In this document: positions 46,601 to 58,183 of the stretch, in pieces
Layout of the letters: every line of letters begins with the position of its first letter
How positions within the stretch are numbered: the stretch's first letter is position 1
Assembly: GCF_019399895.1 (NCBI RefSeq)
Contig: NC_091889.1
Location: 1,302,001-1,366,000, forward strand
Direction: 5' to 3'
From: Cardiocondyla obscurior
Lineage: Eukaryota > Arthropoda > Insecta > Hymenoptera > Formicidae
Length of the DNA: 64,000 nt
Notes under the pieces: model-generated
What the model saw: the letters and a program-made list of their open reading frames with translations, nothing else
Told to the model about the DNA's origin: nothing
Database searches by the model: none
Position numbers and translations under genes: made by a program

Positions 46601-48708
46601 CTGATAATTGTGCAATTTTTTTCTCCAAGTTCGGTATTCTTTGTAACTCCGCCTTTTGTGCATTTAGTTGATCTTCTGCTAAAGTATAACGTGTCTCAGC
46701 TGCAGTCAACTTTTTACGAAGGTCAGATGCTATTTCTTCAAAAGCATTCTTATCAGATGTGATATTTTCCAATTGTTTTTCTAAATGTAAAACCTTCGAA
46801 AGTTTTTCTTGATATTCAAGAAATTTTTCTTCCGTATATATTTGCTTTTCCAATGTGGTAAATTCTTGAAGCTGCAAATATTCATTTGCCAATTTACTAA
46901 TTCTGTCCCGTAGAATCTTCTTTGGTGTACCAGGAGATTCACAACTAATTACAATAAAGAATTATTAAACTAATTGTAAAATAGATAATTTAAATAGACT
47001 TGTAATATTTACCTTGTAGTCCGAGTAGGCACGTCAATTTCCTCAAACGCGATGCTATCATTCTCGTCATTTGAAGACAATTTATGAACAATAACATTAT
47101 CCATAAATTTAACACATTCTTTTTTACGATATGTTATAAAACCATCTTCATCACTATCGTTTTCATCTTTATTTGCTTCACTATTCAATAAATCGAGTTC
47201 AAAATCCGTTAAAGCTGCTATTTCAAATGCTGTAAAAATAATATATATAAATTTAATTGTGTTTTAACTTATTAAAATATTCTTGCACATAAAAATGAAC
47301 ATATATTCATACATGTATTCATAATATCAGAATATTTTCTTTTAGATAATGTTAAAGGTGACACTTCTTTGATTGGTGACAAATTGGCACATATTTGAAA
47401 CGTAGATGCATTTGTCTTATATCCACCAGTACCACACCAAGTTCGTCTCCTTTTTTCTTTAGCTTTAAATGACATGCAATTTGCAGATGTGACTATCCGA
47501 GTTTGTAACAATTTAATACGCTCTTCCAGAGTCTGATTGATACGTTCTTTCTCCTGTATTTTAAATTCCATTTCTTCGAAATCAGGAATTCGTGTCGTTT
47601 GTTTCATTTTCTATAAAATAATTGTAGTAAATTTAATGAGTTATTAATTATTTAGAACATTACTTGAATATTTACTTTTCAAAATAATCTTAACATTTTT
47701 TTATTATTACGTCTCGAGTGGAATATATATTAAATGTATTATATTATTTAAAAAATAGATTTACCTCTAATTCCAACTGTAATTTATCTATTTGTTTAGC
47801 ATATCGTTTTAATAGTATATCCTCAGACATAACCTCGTTCAATTCCGGTTTATTTTTTATATCCTTAGCTCTACACGCAAATCTGAAAAAAAAGAAAAAA
47901 AGTTACAATTACATATATTTATCTACGTTAATATATATTAATAACAAAACCTAAAAATACTCACGATAATGTACACTGAGTTTCATCCACCGCGGCCGGT
48001 GTTACTGCACATATTATCGCGGTTAATGCATTGCCTCCCAAAGATGCTTGAAGCAATCTTGTTAATTTAGAATCACGAAAATTTATATATTTTTGTCCAT
48101 CTTGTGATTCACTCAGTTGCTTTATTACTAAGGACAATGTAGAAAGAGATAGATTAATATGAAGTCCTTCTTTAAAACGTTCTCCAGTGGCACCTGTTGC
48201 ACGTGATCTTTCCGAACCAGCAAGATCCACCAAATTTAATTGTGAAACTTGTATTGCACCATCTGAGTCAGCACCAACTTCTCGACTTTCAATCGTCTAC
48301 AACGTCATTCAGTTGCAATTTTCAAGTTTATAATACAGGTAGATTACACGGAAATTCTTTTTAAAATATTTCATAATCTTAAAAAAAAAAATAGCACTCT
48401 TACAATTCTGAATATTGTATGGCTTCTGCTACTTCGTTCATTCATGTTTGTTTCACCCATCTTTCTGTTTTTATTGCCTTTATGCATTATTGATAAAACA
48501 TTATCTGAACTATTTGTAACTTCCTCTTTACATTTTACAAACACTTGACCCTGTAGATCCTCATGTATCTTCAAATCTGTTACTGAATCTTTGCCTAAAA
48601 GATCATTGACTTTTTCCTTATAAATTTCCAAGTATGAGACCCTACAATAATTAATATATTGTTAAAATGTTCTTCTTTTGGGGTTTCTATCAATATTACT
48701 GATAAAAA

Positions 48709-48744
<36 letters not shown>

Positions 48745-49477
48745 GTGATTAACATTTTTTAAAATGTAAATATATGAACTCTAGAAATTATTATAATATT
48801 TTAACCTCAATAAAAATTCACGTCCTGGAGTATTGGCTATAGCCTTAAACATATGTTCCACAGTCAGAGGAATTATGCCAGGTTCTTCTGAGTCACCCAT
48901 CATAGTGTAAGTTTTACCAGAGCTTGTTTGCCCATATGCAAATACTGTGCCATTAAATCCATTTACAGCAGCATTGACAATAGGCTCTACAACATGGTCA
49001 AACACATCCTTGTTTCTGGCATTGGTACCAAAAATGTGATCTGCAAATACAACACCATGTATCAAAAACATAAGTATACAAAACGCCAGTAGTTGCACTT
49101 GAAAATAACCTCACAATTAAAAATTAATGTTACACAATACAATATTTGTAGCTTACGTATTCTAAAATTTATACGTTTTTTTTCGCAAATATAATACAAG
49201 AAAAATACGCATTAAAGGAGAAAAAAATAATGCGATTCGAGAAATTAATTTAACGTCGTAATGAAGCAAAATACAAGACAGATTGTTTCGATATTTGTGT
49301 TTTATAACGTGTTAACTTCTCACCAAATTCGAATCTGCCATCGGCACGCTTTCTCAGCTCGGCGTCAGTAGCTACGATGGTATTTCCTTGCGTCATCCAT
49401 TGCTCAGACAAATTATCATCCCTTTCACGCTTGATCAGCGGCCTCACTTTAATAGCTACTTTAATACTGTCCGACAT
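40663..49477 (-). CDS. CENP-E: CENP-E-like kinesin-7 motor with very long coiled coil
   Basis: Exons in transcript order: 49477-49324, 49040-48806, 48641-48404, 48296-47965, 47882-47765, 47610-47313, 47229-47013, 46944-41178, 41094-40924, 40797-40663; 2,554 residues, phase kept. A plus-end-directed kinetochore motor that moves chromosomes to the spindle equator. The N-terminal motor (about 1-340) shows KVAIKVRPL, the P-loop GQTSSGKT, switch I NERSSRSH and switch [11 protein letters not shown]. From about residue 340 a linker leads to a Leu/Glu/Lys-rich coiled coil of about 2,000 residues, nearly all in one 5.8-kb exon. Near the C-terminus CDICKQRF...H...C could bind metal. The tail ends in LHSINS, without the CAAX box of vertebrate CENP-E. 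The ATG at 49477 starts [11 protein letters not shown]. Fly relatives are cmet and cana. Confidence 0.93.
41178..46944 (-). other. CENP-E: 5.8-kb single exon encoding the CENP-E coiled-coil stalk
   Basis: One uninterrupted exon of 5,767 nt, by far the largest in the window, coding about 1,920 residues of heptad-rich sequence without proline-rich breaks. Flanking splice sites are a TTAG acceptor before TTGTGAATC and an AAG|GTATTA donor. The motor and C-terminal tail, by contrast, are split into small exons. Confidence 0.9.
48713..48740. repeat. (TA)n microsatellite
   Basis: A short alternating TA tract in the CENP-E intron between exons 49040-48806 and 48641-48404. Confidence 0.85.
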
Positions 49478-50180
49478 TGTAAACTGATCTCTCAATTCCG
49501 ACGAGTACTGTTATTGTGCATATTCTTTATATAATTAGTCGCGTTCTTTAATCGCAATCGAAAAGGCACGCTCACGAACACATACGGTCAACAGTCGGTG
49601 GAAGACTGAACTGATGCTCAGCGTAACGTTCATTCGAATTTAAATCATGGCCACGCATGCGTCAGTCGTCACCTGTCGTGCGACTTTAGGCAATTTTACT
49701 ACATCACTGTAATAAAATTTCAGCCGCACGAAATTAGTCAATCACGTTAAATTATTCTCTTGGAACTTTGATATAATTGGTCACTTTCTTACGGCTGAAA
49801 CTTTACTACGGTAGTGTAAATCGGGCATAATGGCACTCGAAACTCAAGTGTGTCGAGTGTATGCTTTGATTGGCTCGTGTTGCATCTGCGCGTCGTCGTC
49901 CTAAAAGCGCGGGCAGAGCCGGCTGAGTGATTGAACGCAGCGCTCTCATTTCAGCTACGGTCATTACGTAAAACTAGTCGGCGCTTTCCTTACGAATATT
50001 CGAGCATTCGCGAAAGTCACGTCGCGAGTTCCATGTATTTCGCTTTTTCTTTTCGTTTGTGTATCACGATTTATTCAAGTAAAGTGTCAAAAACTATCAT
50101 TATTTATATTAATTGTGCGAAAATAACAATTTAAGGAAGTCACTAGAAGAGGCACACAGCTGAAATACGTAATAGCGGTG
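49478..50180. promoter_or_regulatory. CENP-E promoter region and possible divergent exon
   Basis: Upstream of the kinesin ATG, TTCGAA (49633-49638) and TTTAAA (49639-49644) sit side by side; both are reported variants of the CHR element that controls G2/M genes. Further up, 49890-50177 is GC-richer and ends in a strong donor-like site (GCG|GTGAGT at 50178), so a divergent plus-strand noncoding first exon is possible. No coding sequence was recognised. Confidence 0.4.
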
Positions 50181-51841
50181 AGTAATATTTAATTTCAAAT
50201 GTACAACTCAATGATATAACAACAGACTTTTGAGATTTTTCTAATGCTTTGTATACATACATATATATATATTTTTTTTTTTTTTTTTTCCTCTAAAAAT
50301 GTGAACGTGAATATAAAACACGATTTAACGATGTCACAACATATAATATTTCTACACGAGTCCATATCTAAAAGCGCTTCTTTTTCAACAGACTTATTTC
50401 CGTTAAACACAGCGTGAAAATATTTATTTCAATTATATATATGTATATATATTTATATAATTTAGATCGGTAATATTAACGATGATGCTTTTAGTTTAAG
50501 AACTCGAGATGAGACATAAAATTAATACAAATTTCACTTATCGTAAGAGCTAGGATTACAATATTTCTGATAAAGAACGAATTAGTTAACTTAGAGTTCC
50601 CCAACGAATAATTTAATAATTTAATTTTGATATTTCTTGCTCAAAAAAATTTGGTTCAAAATAGTACTTCCTTGATAGTTTTTTTTTAGCCATTCCGTAT
50701 CGGCTCGACCGAGGCAGGCTACATTTGCAGGACTGGTTGTCTATATTCTCAATAGTAAAGAACAGACACAGTCCATCTCGTCATCTATGTCTGTACTTTC
50801 TTTTAGTCAGCTCCATCCTATTACTTTGGCTCTCGATAGAATAAGAGGTCACAATATTAAACTGACATTCAGATGGCATTAAAATAATTTTTAATTATTT
50901 TGAGGACATCTTTACGTCGTCGCGACTTCTTCTTCCACCTTAGCCGCCGTTCTGTATGCTTTACAATAATAAATGTACTCATGCAGTTGCTTTGCATCTA
51001 TCTGATTATCGAAAGCGTAATCTCTACAATGCTCCTGTTTGCTGATTTACTTTGGTCTCGGAAACGAGACTAAACATAGCATCTTTTCTCTTTATTTTGC
51101 CGCCTACTTTTATAAGCATTTCTCGTTACTTATTGTTAGATTATCAGCGTGTACACGTTTTATTTTCTCAAGATGCCTTTTCCATTGCAAAATAAAACAT
51201 AAATAAGTCATATATACACATATATACATACTATATATGTATATATATCTTGATGTCTAAACTAATAAATTAATTCGTAAGTTTAAATTGGTCGGTAATA
51301 ATACTAATGGACATATTGTAGATTATTAATCGATAGAATCGAGGTAGTGAAACAAAGTTACGAATATTACTGTTAATTCATCAATCTTGTAAAATGCATG
51401 TGCACCACAAAAAACATCGTATATGAAATGCGTATTAATAAACTGTATGAAATATGTTTCTTTTATGTAACGTTCGTTATTGGAAGCATAATATTCGTAC
51501 AAAGTAAAATCGTAAAAAATTCAATATATATTAAATGTAAAAAATTGCATATCAAATGAAAAAGTCATCGAAAAACGTCTTGCGATTGTCCCGATTACGA
51601 GATATCAACGAGACGTTATGAATTTATCGCGGTAATTAATCTGGAATATTTTTTCTTTAACATACGATGATCGAACGCTCACCAAGAAATATTTTTATAT
51701 TTAAGTACCATATCTGCCTCTCAGTGTACTTTATACTCGAAGAAATATAACTTACAAATACCCATACACCGACATAAATATTCCAGTACAGCATACAAGT
51801 ACCATACTTGGAATATATAAGTACTACGCTTGATATAAATG

Positions 51842-51895
<54 letters not shown>

Positions 51896-51939
51896 TGGCA
51901 GTTTTTCGGAGAAAATTCAGTCCACGATTACTTTATGCA
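50181..51939 (-). other. Rootletin 3' UTR / spacer
   Basis: No coding frame is seen. Minus-strand AATAAA candidates (TTTATT on +) occur at about 51093 and 51155, giving a rootletin 3' UTR of roughly 0.8 kb. A 10-bp stem with a GAAA loop lies at 51051-51074 and a (TA)n run at 51846-51894, immediately after the rootletin stop. Confidence 0.45.
51846..51894. repeat. (TA)n microsatellite
   Basis: About 49 bp of alternating TA, 45 bp beyond the rootletin stop codon in the 3' UTR. Confidence 0.95.
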
Positions 51940-54900
51940 TTATTTGAATTGCGACGGCGTGCTGGATCGGTACGACGGTGGAGCGGGTAAAGCTAACGAT
52001 GGCGGTAAACTAGTGCTACTTGTCAGAGTCGAGTCCAATTTACGTGCCTCGTGTTCCAATAACACCGCGTCCAGAGACGGATCTTGCGCCACGGTTCTCA
52101 AAGAGTCGCCCAACGCTTGTCGCAACTGTTGCATTTCTCTTCCGGCCCGCGAGCTCCGTAAAACGTATAGCTGCCTACGTTTTATCTCTTGATTGAGCTG
52201 CTCTCGTAATAATTGTATCTAAATATATATGTTACGTTATAAATTTATCAGTATCAGATAATGATCAAAATTATATGAATATGTAAAATGTATACCTGAT
52301 TTTCTAAACGCGACACTTGCTGACGATGACTTTGTTCTCTTGCCTCTAACAGTTTCTCGGCCTGCAATTGCGCGGCTCTGATCCGTTCTAATTCTCCACT
52401 TCTATCGCGACTCGTGTCCAGTAACGAATGGGAATGAATATAGGTTGATTTCATGCGTATAAGTTCTGCTTCTTTCTCCGCTAATTGGGCCTCCAATTTG
52501 CGTATCTTTAATCTCAATTCTCTATTTTCATGCTCCAAATTATCAAGACTATAACTAGTGCCCAGAAGTTCTACATGTGCCTTTTCCGGGCGTTCGTAAC
52601 TTTTGCTTCGAGCACTAGTCTTGCCTGAAGCGAGCTGACGCTCCAAATTACGTTTGTCAGCTTCCAACAGCTTTATCTAGAGTTTCATAATATATATAAC
52701 AGGTTGAGTTATGGGTGTTATTTCTTCGTTCTCGCCACATTTAATTACAAAGCATAATTAAACTCACCTTGTCGTTGAGTGCATCTACTTTTCCCCTCAT
52801 CTCACTTCTTTCTCTCTGAGCAGTTTGCAATTGACGCAATAATTCTTCGTCTTTAGTCGCGCCGCCTTCTGATGGCCACGCGGATAGTCTTAATTGTGAC
52901 TCTAGAGCAGATCGCTGCACCTCATTATTAGCTAATTCATTCTGCAGCCGTGCATTTTGATCGATCAGAGATTGATTAGTGTGTTTTAACTTGCTCAAGT
53001 TCTGCTGTGTCGTTTCTAAACGTTCAGATAATATTCTACGATCATTTTCCGCGTTCGAAAGCTGTTTCTGCATCTGAAATAAGATACACGTATGCCAGTT
53101 TATAATATAAAATTTAATTTAAATAAAAAACTTAGAGAAGAATAGTTTCTATTATGTTTTACCTGTTTGAGTTTTTCATTATTACTTTGAGAGAAAGTAG
53201 TCACCTCCATCACATTGTGTTGTAACAAATTTATTTCACTCTTAAGCTCGCTTTCTGTAGCAGATGCCTTCTCGAGCGATAGTTTTAATTGCTCTATAGT
53301 AGATTTTAATGAAGTGCAACGTTCTTCTAAACCGGCCGTTGTACGGCTTTGGGTGTCAAAGCGGTCTTGTAACTTCTAAAAAAAATTAATTATCATAAAT
53401 AAATATAAATAAAAATTAATCGACATTATTCATATATTGATTCGAATATAACGTTTTTCTCAAAATACAAAATTATTTTGCATAATTAAAAATTTTTATG
53501 CAATCATAATTTCATTATCATTTTATCTCACTTGAATATGCGCATCTTTTTCCTGCAACATCATTTGCAATCTTTGGAAATCGCCATCCAGAGACATTCG
53601 GTGTAATTCCATTTCTGTTACACGAGAGTCACTATGACGGATTTCCTTTTGAAGATTACGCTTCTCGATTTCCAACCTATTCAACTCTTGTTTCATTTTT
53701 TCCAGTTTATCCTAAACAAACGCGAAATTATATGCACTGAGAATGTATGTAGGGATTGCGAGAGTATTTCTTTTAGATCATACCTCATACTGAGATTTCT
53801 CTTCCGACTCGGTGCTCATCTTTATCTCTAAGGTTGTCAGTTTTTCATTTAATTGCTCACATTCTCCTGTCTTTTGTTGGAGTACCTCCAGCTGAGAAAA
53901 TCAAAATGTGTTCTTTCTAAGTAAAATGCAAGACATGTAGAACGTAAAAAAAAAAAAAAAAAAAAAAAAAATATACCTGTGCTTGATAGCTAGTTTGTGT
54001 TTGACTTAATTTTACTTCAATAGATTTCTTTTCTTCCTGAAGCGTTCGAATATTAGCCAGAAGGTTATTAACTTTTACATCCGTATTACTTTGATTTTCT
54101 TGAGATTCCTTTAGTTGCTTCTTCAAACTATACAGTTCTGTTTTGTGATCATCCTAGAAATTGAAAATTATTACAGATTTTATTATACTAGACAGTACAG
54201 AACTCGCAATTTTCTAAGAAACAGCGCGTATGTAGTGCAGATTTCTTCTAGTATAATATAATCTTTAGTTTAACGTACTCTTTCGCGTTCGATTTGAGCA
54301 ACTTGTTGCATGAGCAACCTTACTCCTTTTCTTACAGCTTCAGGATCAACGTCCAGTATGATGTCTCTGCTGCTATCACCATGATCTTGAGCTTGATTGA
54401 GAAATACATCTTAATTGCATTTTACGCAACAAGAAATAGTAGTATCATATTATTATACATAAAAAAAAAAAAAAAAAAAAAAAAATTACCACGTGCTGGA
54501 CTCCATCTCCTAGAAGGACTCATCAATTTAAATGGCATGTTTACGCTTCCATCCATCTGAATACCGGCGATACGACGTAATGTCGAGGCGACGCTACTCA
54601 GTTTCTGTTCCACTTCCTTTTTAGCAATTTCCAATTGCGACAGTTGTGCATCTAGTGCTCTTACTCTGCCTTCCGATCCTCCAAGGCGCGCCTAAAATTA
54701 GAAATACTTAATTTCATGCAAACAATACACAAACTCTGTGTATTAGCCTTCTTTGAAAAATACCTTTAGTTCTTGAAGTTGCTGGGTTGCATCGGCCAAA
54801 CAAACTTCGAGATTATGTTTCTGATCTTCCAATTTTCTTTCGCGACAGCGGCTATCTTCCAGCCGCACCAACAATTCTTGTTCCCGGGAACGCCATCTTT

Positions 54901-57900
54901 CATCTTCTTCATCCGCTCGCGCGCGTAATTTTCCAAGTTCTTGCCGTGTGACTTCCAGACTGTTATCCAAGTCGATTACCTGCAACAACCAGATTCTATT
55001 TTTAAAAATCCATGAGACGCTCTGAATTAGTTGAAATTTGTTTAATTTTAATGGTTGCATTAATGCTATCAAATTAGCAATTTTAAGGTTTGGTTTTATT
55101 TTAATAATTAATTAATATGTTCAGGTAAAGACGGATTTCCCGTGCCTCACCCGCAACCACCAGAGTCGGGGGGATGGGGGGGGGGAAGGAGGAGGGTGAC
55201 AGAAGACCCTAGCGCCGAACTATCACAGCGCTCCCTCCATCGCCTGATCGCTGACGGTCTGCGCAACCTTTTGCGCAGTCGAGATACGCCGGCCGGACGG
55301 AGAGGAACGTTTTAAAGTTTTCTCGCAGGCCTTCCAATATATCATCGAGACATCCGCGAGTGTCTCTCACGGTTTATCGTCGCGTATTTGTGTCTCGTCT
55401 CGCTCTTGGAGGCCTTGTAAACCGCAGAACACCGCCGTGTTAATTCACCAACATTCGACCGGTCAAACGAAAGTGAATCGTCTCGTTCCGCCGCGATAAA
55501 TTCGCGTATTCGTAGTCGGGCGACGATACGCGAGCAATTGACCGAAGAATCAAAAGGTGATTTCTCAAACTTTGCTTTACGTCGTAGCAAGAGTTTCTCG
55601 TGTCGAGATCGATGATTTAACGGGAGTACGTGGACTATCTCACGAGTGCGCGGAAGGATAACTCGACACGTGTCCGGTCTATCCTACATCGGTGGAGCAG
55701 CCACAAGGAGCACGGGGAAAGGGGATAAGTGCTCGCTAGCGGCAGTCAGCTGGCTCGTTTCGCATTGCGTATTGCGTGGGTCCGGGACTCACGACTGTAG
55801 GCGCGGGGAGCGCGGGGACGGTGCGCCGCTAGCTGTGCTAGTGTTGAACTGTGCGTCCGGTCACTCGGCACCAAAACACGCGCACGGTAAGACGAATACA
55901 ATACGCGCTGAATAACACATCGAACAGAATATAATATCAACTTGAATTTTTATGTTTCAGATAATATTCCACTATTGAAGAAGGACCAGCCCGACATCCT
56001 GAGAGAAGGAGGAGGAGGCCCAGGAAGGGTATCCTGCCCCAGCGGAGCAACCCCGGGGTAAGTATCAATTTTTCTTCGGTATAAAATGTTTTAGATATTT
56101 TATAACATTTAAAAATTTTTTTTTTATTTAATTAAATTTAATATCCGCAACATAATTTTTTTATTTTTCTGTTACAGATCAAGAGGAACTCCGCTGCTGT
56201 GCAGAGTTGAGCGAGATAAAGTGCCGCACGTCGATATTTCATTAAACGAACCGTAGCCGGTTCGTCGGTCGCTCGGAAGTTCCGTTAGTTATCGGGCGTT
56301 TTTTCTTTACGATAATTTTTTACGGAAGTGCCGAAAAAAAGCGCGCGTAAGTGTTAACTAATTTTCGCGGTATTAATTAATTCGGTCGCGTTCGCGAGTT
56401 TCTAGTGCGCGGAAGGATGGCTCGACACGTCCCATCTGAGAGGAGGAGCAGGCCCGGGAAGGGCATCCTGCATCGGCGGAGCAACTTTTAAGTAAGTATA
56501 AATAAAAAAAATTAAAAAATCATTTTTTTTATGAATCTCATTAATTAAATGACATGTCTACATTAATATTTTCTTTTTTATGTTACAGTCACCGGCAGAA
56601 TTCTTCAACTCCGCTGAAGCTCATGCAGATTGGTGAGTGAGTTGCATGATTTTATTTTTTCGCAGTTTTTAATCGATCTCTTTAATCTCTCTTTCTCTTA
56701 AATCGATAACATGTCGTCGACCATAAATTACTCAATTAAAATAACGCGCATAAATTGGAATATGCCGAAAAATAGCGCACGCGAAGCGTGCGTATGATTC
56801 TAGTTTGTCCAAGTGATTGAAATCGAATATAGAAAAATAAAAGTGTTTCTTTACCTGTTTCTTTACTTGATGCAGTTGTAGTTGTATGCGTTCTCTCTCT
56901 TCGATTTCGTTAGCTAGTCTGGCCTGTAGCTCCTTTTCTTCGTTTTGCGCCTGGGCATTGTTCTCGTGGCACTTATGCAGCTCGTCCTGAGTAAAACGAA
57001 GCTGCTGTTGCAGCTGCAACGCCTCACGCTCCATGTCGCGTACTTGCCCCTGCAAACGCGTTCTCTCGACGTCCATGGTCGCTTTTGTATCTTCCAATGC
57101 TAAGCACGGACACTTTAGTGACTCATCCTAATCATCAAACATGCCTATTTATTCGCGAAAAAAGACAAGGAACAAAAACAAAACTAACTTGCTATTTTCT
57201 GGTACGACTCCTCCAGCGTCCTTCCTTGTTCCCTTCTTTCACTTTCAATTTGCTTAACATGTTCCCGCAATTCCTTGTTACTATTGTTATACTTTTCTTT
57301 TTCGTAAGTGGTATCTGCTAATTGTCTTCGTACATCAACTAACTCTTTACGCATCGTTTCATTGACGTTATCGGCTGCAATAAAATAATTAATTGCGTGT
57401 AACGACTACGATCGAACAGATTGAGGAGAAAAAGAAAAGGTCATTACCATCCTTTAGTTTCCTAACGGTATCGTGTAATTGATTTTGTAGACTATCTACT
57501 TTATCTTCCGTCATGTGCAGTTGAACCTGCAGTTCTTCGACTTCTCGTTGCGTGGATTCTCGTTCCTTCCATAACTCCTCGAGCTTTAAGTCAAGTTTTA
57601 TCTTTTCCTCGCTAGCCTTCAGTTTTGTCTCGTCTAACTTTGCTTTAAGACGATTTAACTCGTCGCGCAGCTGATTTGTATTATTTCGTTCTTGCTCAGC
57701 ACGTGCAGAAGCTTCTCTTTTAACGCGCTCTAAGACGGTCTTTTCTTCCTCTAATTCGCGCATAATAGTATCTATCTTCTCGATCAAAGCTTGTTGATCG
57801 TGATGAGCTATAATAAAATTAAATATATTCAATTTAGGTTTTTATAAAAATTGATGTTATAAAATTCTTAATTAAGATTAATTAAAAACTTATTTACGCA

Positions 57901-58146
57901 CCTAATAAAAGTGCTTGTTGTTTATCATTTTCGGCTCTGAGAAGCGCTTCCTCGTGCTGTTTACATAAATTCTCTATATGTTGCTGCAACTCTTCTATAC
58001 GCTGTTGCAACTGATTAATGTCCTCATTTTTCTCTCCCTCCATTTGTAATAAAGACTGTTGCAGACGCTTTTCTAAGCTTATTCTAACTTGTTCCTGAAA
58101 ATATTGCAAAAAAAAAAGAAGACACTTTTATTTAATTTAAATTTTA

Positions 58147-58183
<37 letters not shown>

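Noticed and set aside
41692..46671. Plus-strand open frames opposite the CENP-E stalk exon
   Set aside because: They are shadows of the long coding exon on the other strand, rich in Phe/Ser/Leu from reversed Glu/Lys codons.
55646..55915. 89-codon open frame in the nested antisense unit
   Set aside because: It has no ATG start, runs through the exon 1 donor and is not continued in the next exons. A non-coding reading fits better.
57187..57193. A second apparent GC donor (GCAAGT) in rootletin
   Set aside because: Using GC here breaks the phase with the next exon. The GT four bases further (exon end 57189) keeps it (IA|T LEDTK), so an ordinary GT-AG intron is used.
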